Origin: Holophagales bacterium UBA5066
GTDB taxonomy: Bacteria; Acidobacteriota; Thermoanaerobaculia; UBA5066
Assembly: GCA_002414905.1 (NCBI GenBank)
Contig: DIAY01000014.1
Coordinates: 1 to 64,000 of the forward strand
Reading direction: 5' to 3'
DNA length: 64,000 bases
Part shown: positions 17,887 to 27,096 of the stretch, piece after piece
Layout: the number at the start of each line of letters is the position of its first letter
How positions within the stretch are numbered: position 1 is the stretch's first letter
Notes under the pieces: generated by a model
The model's database searches: none
What the model saw: the letters and a program-made list of their open reading frames with translations, nothing else
Told to the model about the DNA's origin: nothing
Translations under genes and position numbers: made by a program

Positions 17887-18879
17887 TCAGGTCATCCGGA
17901 ACGCGACGCCGGCCTGGTTGTACCCGACACCAGAGCCGATCATGACGACGAGGTCGCCCTTTTTCACCTTCCCCTGCTCGAGGGCGTCGTCGAGGGCCAT
18001 CGGGATGCAGGCCGAGCCGGTGTAGCCCCACTTCTCCATGATCGTGTGAGCCTTTTCCACGGGAATACCGAGGTCCTCCATGACGAGGTCGATGGAGGGC
18101 TTGCGCACCTGGGTGAAGATGATCTGGTCGACGTCGGCGAAGGTGAAGCCGCCTTCCTTCGCGAGGCGCCTCGCAAGGCGAGGCCACCCTTCGTGGTTGA
18201 TTTCAGGCGGGTAGCGCTCGGCCATCTTCACCGTCGTCCGCCCCGCCGCCACGTTCTCGACCGTCGCCGGCTCGGCCGTGCCGCCCGCGAAGATGCCCCA
18301 GTGCTTCGCGTACTCTCCGCCCGCCTGCATCGCCGAGTTGATGAAGCCCGGCTCGTCGCCCGCCTGGAGGACGGCCGCGCCGGCCCCGTCGCCATAGAAG
18401 AAGACCATCGGATCGTTCGGATCGGCCAGCTTGTGCATCAGGTAGACGCCGACGACGAGGACGTTCTTCAGCGCCGGGTTCGTCGCGAGAAGGCCGGCAC
18501 CGGTGGCAAGCCCCGTGGGGAACGACGCGCAGGCGCAGCCGACGTCGAACGTCCCGGCGTTCTTCGCGCCGAGCTTGTGCTGGAGGACGACCGAGGTCGC
18601 CGGGGTGACGTAGTCGGGCGAGTCGGTGCCGAGAATGATCAGGTCGATGTCGGCGGCCGTGAGCCCCGCCCTTTCGATCGCCTGCCTCGCCGCGGGAAGC
18701 GCCACGTCGGACGTGGCCCAATCCTCCGGGGCGTAGAAGCGGGTCCGGATCCCGCTCGAGGCCTCCATCTTGTCGACGAAGTCGGGGAACTGCGGCCATC
18801 GCGCCTTCAGGGCGGCGTTCGGGACCTCGATCGGCGGGACGAACCGCCCGGTCGAGACGATGCGTGCGTATCGAGCCAT
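17887..18879 (-). CDS. KAS III (FabH-like) condensing enzyme with non-canonical active site
   Basis: A 330-residue thiolase-superfamily enzyme, start at the ATG 18879 behind GAAGGAA. The nucleophile C117 is present in DVGCACASF. The other two residues of the Cys-His-Asn triad of FabH look replaced: the HQAN-type His position reads T256-Q257 (IIFTQVRKPS), and the Asn of GNTSAAS reads Y286 (GYTGSACIP). FabH relatives lacking the triad exist among acyltransferase-type members, so it may transfer an acyl group rather than run decarboxylative condensation. It is encoded 11 bp after the SDR and 31 bp before a hydrolase, in one operon. Confidence 0.87.
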   Translation of the reverse strand: MARYARIVSTGRFVPPIEVPNAALKARWPQFPDFVDKMEASSGIRTRFYAPEDWATSDVALPAARQAIERAGLTAADIDLIILGTDSPDYVTPATSVVLQHKLGAKNAGTFDVGCACASFPTGLATGAGLLATNPALKNVLVVGVYLMHKLADPNDPMVFFYGDGAGAAVLQAGDEPGFINSAMQAGGEYAKHWGIFAGGTAEPATVENVAAGRTTVKMAERYPPEINHEGWPRLARRLAKEGGFTFADVDQIIFTQVRKPSIDLVMEDLGIPVEKAHTIMEKWGYTGSACIPMALDDALEQGKVKKGDLVVMIGSGVGYNQAGVAFRMT

Positions 18880-18890
18880 CGCGTTCCTTC

Positions 18891-19673
18891 CTACGTCCCC
18901 GTGACGAGGCCGCCGTCGACGGAGAGGACGGTGCCGTGGACGAAGGTCGCCTGGTCCGACGCGAGCCAGACGTAGGCGTTTGCAATGTCGCCGGGCTCTC
19001 CCATCCGGCCGATCGGCGTGTGGGCGACCATTCCCTCGAGGACTTTGGCGGGCATCGCCTTGAGGATCTCGGTCGCGACGAAGCCGGGGCAGACCGCGTT
19101 CACGCGGATCCGGAACTTGCCCAGCTCGCGTGCCCAGGTCTTCGTCATGCCGATGACGCCGGCCTTCGTGGCGACGTAGTTCGTCTGCCCGAAGTTGCCG
19201 TAGAGACCGACGACCGACGAGGCATTGAGAATCACGCCGCCGCCGCCCGCGATCATGTGGGGCGTCACGGCGCGGGTGCAGAGAAACACCCCCTTGAGGT
19301 TCACGCCGATCACGGCATCCCACTGTTCGTCGGTCATCGTGGTCTGGACGGCCCCGTCCTTGTACTTGACCAGCTGGGCGTCCCGGACGATCCCGGCGTT
19401 GTTGACGAGGACGTCGACGCGCCCCCATTTCGCCACGACGGCCTCGACGGCCTGCGCGACCGAGGCCGGGTCGGCGACATTCACTTTGGCGGCGAGGGCG
19501 TCAGGGGCTCCGGCGGCCTTCAGGTCGTCCACGAGGGCCGCGGCATCCACGACGTCCCAGGCGGCGACCTTCGCCCCTTCCTTTGCGAACCTCAGGGCCG
19601 TGGCCCGACCGATCCCGGCGGCGGCGCCGGTGACGATGACGATGCGCCCGGCGAGTCCTGTCTCGATGCTCAT
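18891..19673 (-). CDS. Short-chain dehydrogenase/reductase (FabG-like, 3-oxoacyl reductase type)
   Basis: A classical 260-residue SDR starting at the ATG 19673 behind a GAAGGAGAG site. NAD(P)-binding TGAAAGIG (residues about 15-22), NNAG motif, catalytic Ser in NASSVVG and YVATK (Tyr/Lys) are all present, and CPGF follows as in FabG. The likely reaction is interconversion of a 3-hydroxyacyl thioester and its 3-oxo form, which suits the thiolase and KAS III genes downstream. It is the first enzyme gene after the TonB receptor, separated by a 119-bp gap containing a strong hairpin. Confidence 0.92.
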   Translation of the reverse strand: MSIETGLAGRIVIVTGAAAGIGRATALRFAKEGAKVAAWDVVDAAALVDDLKAAGAPDALAAKVNVADPASVAQAVEAVVAKWGRVDVLVNNAGIVRDAQLVKYKDGAVQTTMTDEQWDAVIGVNLKGVFLCTRAVTPHMIAGGGGVILNASSVVGLYGNFGQTNYVATKAGVIGMTKTWARELGKFRIRVNAVCPGFVATEILKAMPAKVLEGMVAHTPIGRMGEPGDIANAYVWLASDQATFVHGTVLSVDGGLVTGT

Positions 19674-19740
19674 GACGAAGTCTCTCCTTCCGCCGGCCCG
19701 GAGGCGGCGGTCGTCGCCCTGCGCGGCGCGGGGCGGGAAG

Positions 19741-19769
19741 TCCGGCGGGCGGGAGACCCGCCCGCCGGA
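19741..19769 (-). terminator. Perfect 13-bp hairpin between receptor and enzyme genes
   Basis: Arms 19741-19753 and 19757-19769 are exact complements around a 3-nt loop. No T-run follows on either strand. Located between the TonB receptor stop and the SDR start, it could be an attenuator or a processing/stability element that sets unequal expression of receptor and enzymes. Confidence 0.45.
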
Positions 19770-19792
19770 GGCGTGACGAGAGGGGACGGGAC

Positions 19793-22585
19793 CTAGAAGG
19801 CGAACCTCACGCCGACCTGGATCTCGCGGGACGGAAGCGTCGCGCTCGGCTTGCCGTAGTTCGTGTTCTTCACGGCCACCGCTGCCGGGTTGGCAATCGT
19901 CGGGCCGGAGAGGTATTGCGCCCCGTCGATCGAGGAGACGTCGTAGTTCGTGGTGTTGAAGAGGTTGAACCCTTCGACGATCAGCTCGAGGTTCCCGGCC
20001 GTGCCGATGACAAACGACTTGGCCAGGCGCAGGTCGAAGCTGCGGTAGAGGGGGCCGTCCACCCCGAAGCGGTCGACGCCGGGCATCCGGTCGCTCGCCT
20101 TTCCGTCGCCGTTGTAATCGTAGCCGTAGCGGCTCGTCCAGGGCTGTCCGGTGCCGTAATTGAAGATGGGCGCGAGCGTCATCGTCCACGGGAGGCGGAA
20201 GACGCCGGAGATGACGAACCGCATCCGCTCCGCCGACCGACCCCGGCCCCACTCGTTGGCCAGGTTCGCCGGGTCGCTCGGATAACCCGTCGGGAACTCG
20301 GGGCTGAAGTCGTCGTTGCGGTTGTACTTGCTCGCGAAGGTGACCGAGCCCATGACGAGGTGGCCACCCTTGAGGTTTCCGTTCAGGGAGAACGTGAGCG
20401 CCTTGTACTCGGACTCGCCGTCGTTGGAGTAGACGTTCACCTGGTTGTACTGCTTCATCGGGCGGGTCGGGTTCGCATTCCCGTTCCAGTTGACGTCGTG
20501 GACGATGAGCTCCTTCTCGCCCTTCACCCAGACGCCCTCGACGTCGAGGTAGAGGCCGGTGTGCCAGAGCCGGGAGGTCAGGCCCGCGCTGAACTGGCTC
20601 GCCTCGGGGGCGACGACCGTCTTGTCGAGGAGGGTGATGTCGATCGGGAGCGGGAGGCCCGTGGTCGTCGGGTTCTTCGGGTCGAGGGCGAAGGCGGGGA
20701 GGCCGTAGAGGAGGCCATTCACACGGGTGTAGAGCTTGCGACCGGTGACACCGTTCTGCTGGAGCTCGGTGAAGGAGGGGACGAGGAGGTTGCGGCCGAC
20801 GAAGAGGCCCCAGCCGGCCCGCCCGACGAACTGCCCGGTCTTCGTGACGTCCCAGGAGAGACCGATGCGCGGCTGGAAGTTGTTCGTGTCTCTCTCGCGG
20901 GGCTCGGGGACGAGCGGGTGGGTGAAGCCGGTGTTATTGCCGTTCGTGTCGATGTCGTAGCGAAGGCCGAGGCTCACCGTCAGGTTCGGCATCGGCCGCC
21001 AGTCGTCCTGGACGAATGCCGCAATCCGGTTGGTCGTGACGGTGACGTCGCTCGAGCCGACGCCATAGCCGTAGGCGATCGGGAAAGCCTTCGTGTCGGT
21101 TGCCCAGAGGAAGAGGCCCGTGGCGTAGGTGTCGATGATCGAGCGGTCCTTGATGTGCTGCCAGCCCGCGCCGACCTTCACGTCGTGCGTGCCGCTGCTG
21201 CCGGGCAGGTGAAAGTAGAGCGTGTCGCGGATCTCGAACTGGTCCCCCTCGCCGAGGAGATCGCCGAGGATGTTGCCGCCGGTCTTGAGAGTGATGCCGT
21301 TGGAGTACCAGTCGGCGACGGCGTCGGAGTTCGTCGGCTCGAAGTACTTCCGGCTCCCGTACTGGGCGCGGAGCTCGTTGGTGGTGGAGGCCCCGAGGAC
21401 CGCGGTGTGGCCCCCTGTGAAGTTGTAGTTGTCGCGCTGGAGCTCCTGCCCGTAGGAGGCGTCCTGGACGCCGCCGACACGGAAGTTCTCGAGGCGGTAG
21501 CGCTCGTAGTCGGCCTTGAAGAGGAGCGACTGCGAGTCGGTGAGGCTGTGCGTGATCGAGCCGAAGGCAAGGAGCTGCTTCGTCGGCACCTCGAGGTCGG
21601 CCGCCTGCGACACGAAGGCGCCCTGGGGCCGGAAGAGCGACGGCCGTACCTCGTCGACGTACTCGCCCGAGAGGAAGAAGTGGGTCTTGTCCTTGACGAT
21701 CGGGCCACCGAGCGAAACACCGTACTGGCCGCGGCGGAAGTCGACGCTGGAATCCTTCTCGAGGGCGCCCTTCGCACGCATGGACGCGTCCCGGTAGTAC
21801 GCGAAGAGGGAGCCTTTGATCTCGTTCGTACCGGTCTTCGTGAGGACCGTCAGAGCTCCGCCAGCCGATCCGCCGACCTCGGCGTCGAACCGGGAATTCA
21901 CGACGCGGAACTCGGAGATGGCGTCCTGGGAGACGCGCGTCTTGGCGAGGCCGAGGGCGGGGTCCGTATAGTCGACGCCGTCGACGAGGATGGTCGACTG
22001 GCTTGCGTTGCCCCCCGAGCCGATGACCGGACCGCCCGTGACGAAGCGGAACTCGCCCCGCTCACGCTGCACTCCCGGCGCGATAAAGGCGAGCTTCTCG
22101 AACTCCCGGTTGGCGACCGGCAGCGCCTTGATCTGCTCCGGGATGATGTTCGTGGAGGAGTCGATCTTGTAGACGTCGACGAGAGGCGCCTCGCCGATGA
22201 CCGTCACCGCCTCAGCGATCGCCTTTGCGCGGAGGACGACCCTGACCCTGGCCGTCTGGCCGATCCTGAGCGTCAGCGCCTGCTCGACCGGCTCGAAGCC
22301 CTGGAGGGCGACCCTGGCCAGGTAGCCCGCCGCCGGCGGGAGGGCCGGGAAGCGTGCCGTCCCGGCGGCCGAGGTCACGGAGGTGCGGGTGAAGCCGGTT
22401 TCGGCTCGCTTGAGCTCGACCGAAACGCCGGGAAGGGCGACGCCCGTCTCGTCGACGACGTCGATCTCCACCGTGGCGTCGGCGGTCTGGGCCACGGCGG
22501 GCGCGGCCCATGGCAGCGCAGGCAGAAGCAGGGCCCCGAAGAGGGCTACGGCACGCAGGAAGGGGGTTCGGGTCGGCCTCGTCAT
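19793..22585 (-). CDS. TonB-dependent receptor, Oar-like, with carboxypeptidase-regulatory N-terminus
   Basis: A 930-residue outer-membrane receptor. Residues 1-33 are a signal peptide ending at AVAQ. Residues about 38-120 form a CarboxypepD_reg-like beta-sandwich (VVDETGVALPGVSVELKRAE). The plug covers about 140-260, with STILVDGVDYTDPA and GGSAGGALTVLTKTGTNEIKG typical of Oar-like receptors, and a beta-barrel follows to a C-terminal phenylalanine (VGVRFAF). This architecture is abundant in Acidobacteriota. It lies directly downstream of the palindrome at 22702 and upstream of the acyl-processing genes, so it is the likely uptake step for their substrate. The ligand is unknown. Confidence 0.93.
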   Translation of the reverse strand: MTRPTRTPFLRAVALFGALLLPALPWAAPAVAQTADATVEIDVVDETGVALPGVSVELKRAETGFTRTSVTSAAGTARFPALPPAAGYLARVALQGFEPVEQALTLRIGQTARVRVVLRAKAIAEAVTVIGEAPLVDVYKIDSSTNIIPEQIKALPVANREFEKLAFIAPGVQRERGEFRFVTGGPVIGSGGNASQSTILVDGVDYTDPALGLAKTRVSQDAISEFRVVNSRFDAEVGGSAGGALTVLTKTGTNEIKGSLFAYYRDASMRAKGALEKDSSVDFRRGQYGVSLGGPIVKDKTHFFLSGEYVDEVRPSLFRPQGAFVSQAADLEVPTKQLLAFGSITHSLTDSQSLLFKADYERYRLENFRVGGVQDASYGQELQRDNYNFTGGHTAVLGASTTNELRAQYGSRKYFEPTNSDAVADWYSNGITLKTGGNILGDLLGEGDQFEIRDTLYFHLPGSSGTHDVKVGAGWQHIKDRSIIDTYATGLFLWATDTKAFPIAYGYGVGSSDVTVTTNRIAAFVQDDWRPMPNLTVSLGLRYDIDTNGNNTGFTHPLVPEPRERDTNNFQPRIGLSWDVTKTGQFVGRAGWGLFVGRNLLVPSFTELQQNGVTGRKLYTRVNGLLYGLPAFALDPKNPTTTGLPLPIDITLLDKTVVAPEASQFSAGLTSRLWHTGLYLDVEGVWVKGEKELIVHDVNWNGNANPTRPMKQYNQVNVYSNDGESEYKALTFSLNGNLKGGHLVMGSVTFASKYNRNDDFSPEFPTGYPSDPANLANEWGRGRSAERMRFVISGVFRLPWTMTLAPIFNYGTGQPWTSRYGYDYNGDGKASDRMPGVDRFGVDGPLYRSFDLRLAKSFVIGTAGNLELIVEGFNLFNTTNYDVSSIDGAQYLSGPTIANPAAVAVKNTNYGKPSATLPSREIQVGVRFAF

Positions 22586-22701
22586 CTCGTTCCTCCCGGG
22601 CGACTCAGCGCCCTAAGTACAGAAAGCCTCGATTCGCAGATCGAGAAAGACGGCCGGCACAGGCCTCCGCCGGATCCCGTCCGCGAGTCCTGCGCATCAC
22701 A

Positions 22702-22719
22702 ATACCGAACACTCGGTAT
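22702..22719. promoter_or_regulatory. TetR-type operator palindrome ATACCGA-ACAC-TCGGTAT
   Basis: Exact 7-bp inverted arms (22702-22708 and 22713-22719) around 4 bp, in the 266-bp gap upstream of the minus-strand receptor gene. ACCGA/TCGGT half-sites resemble known operators of TetR regulators of fatty-acid and phenylacetate metabolism. The only TetR gene in the window is at 9048. Binding is predicted, not shown. Confidence 0.6.
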
Positions 22720-22851
22720 GTTTTCCACAAAGGGATTCTGAGAACGCCGGACGGGACCTGTCAAGGGAAATCGGAGCGGCAATCGAAACGGCCGAGCCGG
22801 TCGTTTCCGGCCCTGGCTTCGCTGGTCTCCTCCGCCCGTCCTCGGATTCCT

Positions 22852-24714
22852 TCAGCCTATGCGGCTCTTCCGGCGTCCCGGGCGGCTCGAAACCCTCTCG
22901 GTCAGCTGGAGATTCCGCCGGATCTGCTCGAGCATCCGGGCTTCCAGCCCGCCGAGCCGCTCGATCGATCGCCCGCCCCGGCGCTTGGCCCGGTCGAGGG
23001 CTTTTCGCGCCGCCTTCGCATCCCCGACCGCCAGATAGGCAAGGCCGAGGTGCGCCAGGCCGGTCGGAGTCTCCCCCAGTTCGGCGGCCCGGGAGAGGCA
23101 CTCCACCGCGCGGGCGAACTCCTTACGCTTGTAATGGACCCAGCCCTTTGCTGCCAGCGGGAACTGCCTCATGTCGCGGGGAGAGAGGCGCAGCGCCCTC
23201 TCGGCGTCTTCGAGCGCCTCGTCGAGCTGCTCCCCCATCTCGGCCCGGGCTGCGGCCCTCTGGAAGTAGCCGATGGACCGCGCGTAATTCGACGTGACGG
23301 TGTCGAGCATCTCCCCCGCCACCTGCGTCCCCTCGCGGAACTTGCCCTCCGCGCGAAGCGCTTCGAGGAGCGTGGCCCATGCGGCCGCAGCGATCGGCTC
23401 CTCGGGCTTGAGCGCGAGGATCCGGCGCGTCGTCGCCACCGCCTCGACCGTCCTTCCGACAGCCGAGCAGACGAGGGCGTAGGCGATCTGGAGAGTGGGG
23501 TTCTCGGGGTCCGCTTTCAGCGCCCGCCGGCAGAGGACGAGCGCCTTCTGCGGGTCCCTCGCAGCCACCGCCGCGGCCCGTCCGGCCCTGTCGGCGGCCG
23601 GGCCCTTCAGCCCGGGCAGCATCCCGGCCCCGGCGGGACCAAGGAGCTTGCTGGCCTCCTGCAGCTCGATCCGGTTCGGGTTCAGCTCGAGAGCCGCCTG
23701 AAACCGCTCGGCCGCCTTCTGCGTCCACCCCCGGTCGAGGTAGCAGAGGCCGAGCTGGAACAGCCCGTCCTCATCGTCGGGGTCGAGCTTGACCGCCCGC
23801 TGGAGCGCGTCGATGGCGTCCCGCAGGCGTCCGCGCTCGTAGGCGATCGTCCCGAGGAGGGAGAGCGCCTGCGCGTTCTCCTCGATCTGGACCGCTCGCT
23901 TCAGGAGCACCTCGGCCTTCGCGAGCTGCCCGGCGCCGGCGTGGATCGCCCCGAGCGCAAAGGCCGGCAGAAAAGCGTCCGGCCGCAGGGCGAGCGCCCT
24001 CTTGAGAAAGTCGACGGCCCTCTCCGGGCGTCCCAGGTCGTTCTCGAGAACGCCGGAGTAGACGAGGGCCTCGAAGTGCTGCGGTCTCCGCTCGAGGACG
24101 TGCTTCAGGGCCGGCGCCGCCTTGCCCGCCTCGCCGTCGTTGAACCAGCTCTCGCCGAGGAAGAACGCCAGCTCCGCATTCCTGCGGTCGAGCTTCCACG
24201 CCTCCTCCAGTATCCCCATAGCCTTCTCGGGATCGAGGGCGAAGAAGGCGAGCTCGGCGTCGCCGAGGAGCCCGACGAGCCTCTCGCGCCCGGCCCCCTT
24301 GTGCTCGGCGAGGATCCGCTCCTTCCGCTCGAGGAAGCGCTCCCGCTTCTCGAGCACCGTCATGTGCTGATCGACGCGCCCTTCCCAGAGCTCGACGAAT
24401 TCCTGCTCGACGAGGAGTCCTTTCCGCTCGAGGAGATCCTTGAGCGCGAGGAGGCCGGTCTGGATGACGAATCCGTTCTTCTCCTGCCGGTGGAACCCCT
24501 CGAGGAGTGCCTTCAGCGTCTCGGCGCTTCGCTTGACGATCTCCTCGAGGACGGAAACCCTCTCGAGGAGGTGCTCGTCGAGGGAGATCCCTTCTCCCGA
24601 CGGTCCCTCGTCGTACGTCTCGCTCGAGCCGGAGACGACGAGGAGCTTGTTCTGGCACTTCCGGCAGAACTCCTGGTCGAGGTCGTTCGCCGCTCCGCAG
24701 ACCTGGCAGATCAA
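22852..24714 (-). CDS. Zinc-ribbon / TPR-repeat protein (620 aa)
   Basis: I take the TTG at 24714, which overlaps the preceding stop as TTGA and follows a GGAGAAGG stretch, giving a protein that begins directly with a double-Cys zinc ribbon ([19 protein letters not shown]). A charged helical region follows (about 40-170), then at least ten tetratricopeptide repeats (for example [20 protein letters not shown] and [17 protein letters not shown]). No signal peptide is seen, so it is cytoplasmic. TPR proteins act as scaffolds. The translational coupling to a hydroxyacyl-CoA dehydrogenase is unusual, and the partner is unknown. Confidence 0.85.
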   Translation of the reverse strand: MICQVCGAANDLDQEFCRKCQNKLLVVSGSSETYDEGPSGEGISLDEHLLERVSVLEEIVKRSAETLKALLEGFHRQEKNGFVIQTGLLALKDLLERKGLLVEQEFVELWEGRVDQHMTVLEKRERFLERKERILAEHKGAGRERLVGLLGDAELAFFALDPEKAMGILEEAWKLDRRNAELAFFLGESWFNDGEAGKAAPALKHVLERRPQHFEALVYSGVLENDLGRPERAVDFLKRALALRPDAFLPAFALGAIHAGAGQLAKAEVLLKRAVQIEENAQALSLLGTIAYERGRLRDAIDALQRAVKLDPDDEDGLFQLGLCYLDRGWTQKAAERFQAALELNPNRIELQEASKLLGPAGAGMLPGLKGPAADRAGRAAAVAARDPQKALVLCRRALKADPENPTLQIAYALVCSAVGRTVEAVATTRRILALKPEEPIAAAAWATLLEALRAEGKFREGTQVAGEMLDTVTSNYARSIGYFQRAAARAEMGEQLDEALEDAERALRLSPRDMRQFPLAAKGWVHYKRKEFARAVECLSRAAELGETPTGLAHLGLAYLAVGDAKAARKALDRAKRRGGRSIERLGGLEARMLEQIRRNLQLTERVSSRPGRRKSRIG

Positions 24715-25589
24715 GTCGGGACCTTCTCCCCGCCTGGCCCCGAGTAGCGGTAGAAGCCGCGCCCGGCCTTCTTCCCCATCCACCCGGCGTCGACCATCTG
24801 GACGAGGAGGGGGCAGGGACGGTATTTGTCGTCCCCGAGACCGTGGTGAAGCACCCTCAGGATGGCGAGGCAGGTGTCGAGGCCGATGAAATCGGCGAGG
24901 GTGAGCGGACCCATCGGGTGGTTCATCCCGAGCTTCATGATCGTGTCGACCGCGTCGGGCGTGGCGACGCCCTCGTACACGGCGAAGACCGCCTCGTTGA
25001 TCATCGGCATCAGCACCCGGTTCGATACGAAACCGGGAAAATCGCGGCATTCGACCGGGACTTTTCCCATCTCCTTCGCAGCGGCGACGACGGCTGCAGC
25101 CGTCTCGTCCGACGTCGCTATGCCGCGGATCACCTCGACGAGCTGCATGACCGGGACGGGATTCATGAAGTGCATCCCGATGACTTTTCCGGGGCGCTTC
25201 GTCGCCGCACCGAGGCGCGTGATCGAGATCGAGGAGGTGTTCGAAGCGAGGATGGCCTCCGGCTTCAGGATCGCGTCGAGGCGAACGTAGAGCGCGCTCT
25301 TGACCGCTTCGTCCTCGACGATCGCCTCCACGACGAGGTCAGCCCCGGCGAGGGCGGTCAGGTCGGCTGACGGGAAGATCCGGGCGAGAGCGGTCTCCGC
25401 GGCTTCCGCGGTCACTTTTCCCTTCTCGACCTGGCGAGCGAGGTTCTTCCGGACGACGGCGAGACCCTTGCCCGCGAGGTCCACAGAGACGTCCGCCAGG
25501 ACGACGTCCCTACCCGCGAGCGCGGCAACATGGGCGATTCCCGCCCCCATCTGACCCGCTCCGATGATCCCGATGCGCGTTATCGGCAT
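24711..25589 (-). CDS. hbd: 3-hydroxybutyryl-CoA dehydrogenase
   Basis: A 292-residue 3-hydroxyacyl-CoA dehydrogenase: N-terminal NAD domain with [17 protein letters not shown], the catalytic His/Glu region around [25 protein letters not shown], and the C-terminal helical domain with [17 protein letters not shown] and [15 protein letters not shown]. Length fits the stand-alone bacterial type (Hbd/PaaH). It oxidises 3-hydroxyacyl-CoA to 3-oxoacyl-CoA with NAD. It is not in the TetR cluster but would complement it. Its stop overlaps the TTG of the TPR gene. Confidence 0.93.
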   Translation of the reverse strand: MPITRIGIIGAGQMGAGIAHVAALAGRDVVLADVSVDLAGKGLAVVRKNLARQVEKGKVTAEAAETALARIFPSADLTALAGADLVVEAIVEDEAVKSALYVRLDAILKPEAILASNTSSISITRLGAATKRPGKVIGMHFMNPVPVMQLVEVIRGIATSDETAAAVVAAAKEMGKVPVECRDFPGFVSNRVLMPMINEAVFAVYEGVATPDAVDTIMKLGMNHPMGPLTLADFIGLDTCLAILRVLHHGLGDDKYRPCPLLVQMVDAGWMGKKAGRGFYRYSGPGGEKVPT

Positions 25590-25658
25590 GTCGACTCCAT
25601 TCGGTCCGCGTCCAAAGCGGCGCCGGGTCGCAAAGCGTATCAGGGGGATGCGAGCCCC

Positions 25659-26561
25659 TCAAAAGGCCGGTCGGAGCTCGTTCCTGCGCGAAACCACGAC
25701 GAGTGTGGCGCCGATACCCAGGAGCGACGCGACCGCCCACACCAGCGGTCCGGCAACCGGAATGAGGGACGCGACGCCGAGAAGGGCGAGGCCGACGGCA
25801 AGAGCCGCCGGGTCGCCGAAGAACGGACTCCCTCTCTTCGCTCCGCGCGTGACGCGCCGACCGATGGCCACGAAGACCGCCGCGAGGCCGAAGACCTTGG
25901 CCGCCATAAGGATCGTCAGCAGGAGGGCGGTGAAGAGGAGCCCCGCCATGGCCGGCAGCACGAGAAGGAGAAACGCCGAGACCAGCAGGGACGAAAGGAC
26001 CCCTGCCGCGCCGATGGCCGCGACCGTCGCGAGGCTCTGCGGAAGGGACCCGGCAGCGGCCGAGACGGGGCGGGGGCCAAGGCGAAGGAGGAGAAGGCCG
26101 ACGGCGAGCCACAGAGCGAGGAGGAGAAGCCGGAAAGCCAGGAGGAGACCGCTCACTGGTCTGGCCGCCAGCGGTGAGGTCTGGAGCTCGGCAGCGAAAG
26201 CGGCCTCGAGCTCTCCCACGCTCAGGACTCGACCGCCGACGGCCTGACGGGAGCCACCGTCGAATCGAACAACTCCCCCCACGACGAGGACATTGCCACG
26301 GACTTCTGCACCATCGTCGAGGATGACGTTCCCTCCGAAGGCGATGACGTCCTTATCGACCCGGCCTGCCACGCGAACGCTCCCGCCGACGGCGACGACG
26401 GTCCCGGCGAGGACACCCTCCACGACCGCGCCGCGGCCGAGGACGACGAGGTCGCCCGCCCGCAGCTCCCCGGCCCGGACCACGGAGCCCTGCTGCGCCC
26501 AGGCCAACCTCGGGACGGCGAGCAGGACGATGCTGGCGAGGAGAAGGAGCCGGCGGGCCAT
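25659..26561 (-). CDS. Exported bactofilin-like membrane protein (300 aa)
   Basis: Starts at the ATG 26561; the longer frame upstream runs into the neighbouring gene. Residues 1-22 are a signal peptide (ending AWAQ). Residues about 25-110 are a short-period beta-solenoid of the polymer-forming/bactofilin type, with repeated V-x-G-x-V steps (GRGAVVEGVLAGTVVAVGGS, VAGRVDKDVIAFGGNVIL). Four or five TM segments follow (about 135-290). It is the last gene of a sigma factor / membrane protein / solenoid operon, 13 bp after the preceding stop. A cell-envelope sensor or effector role is an inference; no enzymatic motif is seen. Confidence 0.7.
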   Translation of the reverse strand: MARRLLLLASIVLLAVPRLAWAQQGSVVRAGELRAGDLVVLGRGAVVEGVLAGTVVAVGGSVRVAGRVDKDVIAFGGNVILDDGAEVRGNVLVVGGVVRFDGGSRQAVGGRVLSVGELEAAFAAELQTSPLAARPVSGLLLAFRLLLLALWLAVGLLLLRLGPRPVSAAAGSLPQSLATVAAIGAAGVLSSLLVSAFLLLVLPAMAGLLFTALLLTILMAAKVFGLAAVFVAIGRRVTRGAKRGSPFFGDPAALAVGLALLGVASLIPVAGPLVWAVASLLGIGATLVVVSRRNELRPAF

Positions 26562-26574
26562 CGCTGGCCCCGTC

Positions 26575-27084
26575 TCAGCCCTGACGAGGGACGACGGCAA
26601 CCGCCGGCCGCCGAAGCCGGACGAGGGCCACTCCGAGCGAGGAGGCCGCCACAACCGCCGCGGAGCCGAGGAGGGCGATCGCACCCCGGGGCATCTGTTG
26701 CGCGGCGCGACCGGTACCCTCGGCAAGGAGGGGCAGGGCCGTCATCAGGGTTGCGACAGGCCGGCCGAACGCAACGGCGACGAGCTCGATCCAGACGGTG
26801 ACCGCCGTCGAGGGGCCGAGGCTCCAAAGGGGCGTCAGCGCAAGGCCGAGGCTTCCGGTCAGGAGGCCGAGACCGAGTCCAGCCGGCAGCCTCCAGTGCG
26901 AGGCGCGGCACACCTCCCAGGGTGCGAAAGGCCGGCGATCCAGGATCCGTCGGGCGAAATCGGCCGGGAGCCCGTCCCCTTGTGGAACCGCAACCAACTC
27001 GTCCAGAAGGACTTCCAGTCTCCGGTCGCGTTCGAGATCGCCCGGAGCCGGGGCGGAATCGGTGGTCAGCGCGTTCGTCGTCAT
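26575..27084 (-). CDS. Small membrane protein, possible anti-sigma factor
   Basis: A 169-residue protein with a charged N-terminal 55 residues and three hydrophobic segments (about 66-90, 92-115 and 133-155). It starts 12 bp after the ECF sigma stop. Position and topology (cytosolic N-terminal domain, membrane C-terminus) match anti-sigma factors, but the zinc-binding HxxxCxxC motif of the ZAS family is absent, so the assignment rests on context. I do not recognise a Pfam-type domain. It could be an unrelated co-transcribed membrane protein. Confidence 0.6.
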   Translation of the reverse strand: MTTNALTTDSAPAPGDLERDRRLEVLLDELVAVPQGDGLPADFARRILDRRPFAPWEVCRASHWRLPAGLGLGLLTGSLGLALTPLWSLGPSTAVTVWIELVAVAFGRPVATLMTALPLLAEGTGRAAQQMPRGAIALLGSAAVVAASSLGVALVRLRRPAVAVVPRQG

Positions 27085-27096
27085 CGTCCCGTCTCT

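Noticed and set aside
13305..18879. Possible OleABCD long-chain olefin cluster
   Set aside because: There are KAS III, hydrolase, ligase and SDR genes, but the SDR is a classical 260-residue type rather than the extended OleD, and the KAS III lacks the His/Asn needed by OleA.
19916..22741. A long plus-strand frame opposite the TonB receptor
   Set aside because: The antisense product lacks any family motif, and the receptor on the minus strand has signal peptide, plug and barrel features.
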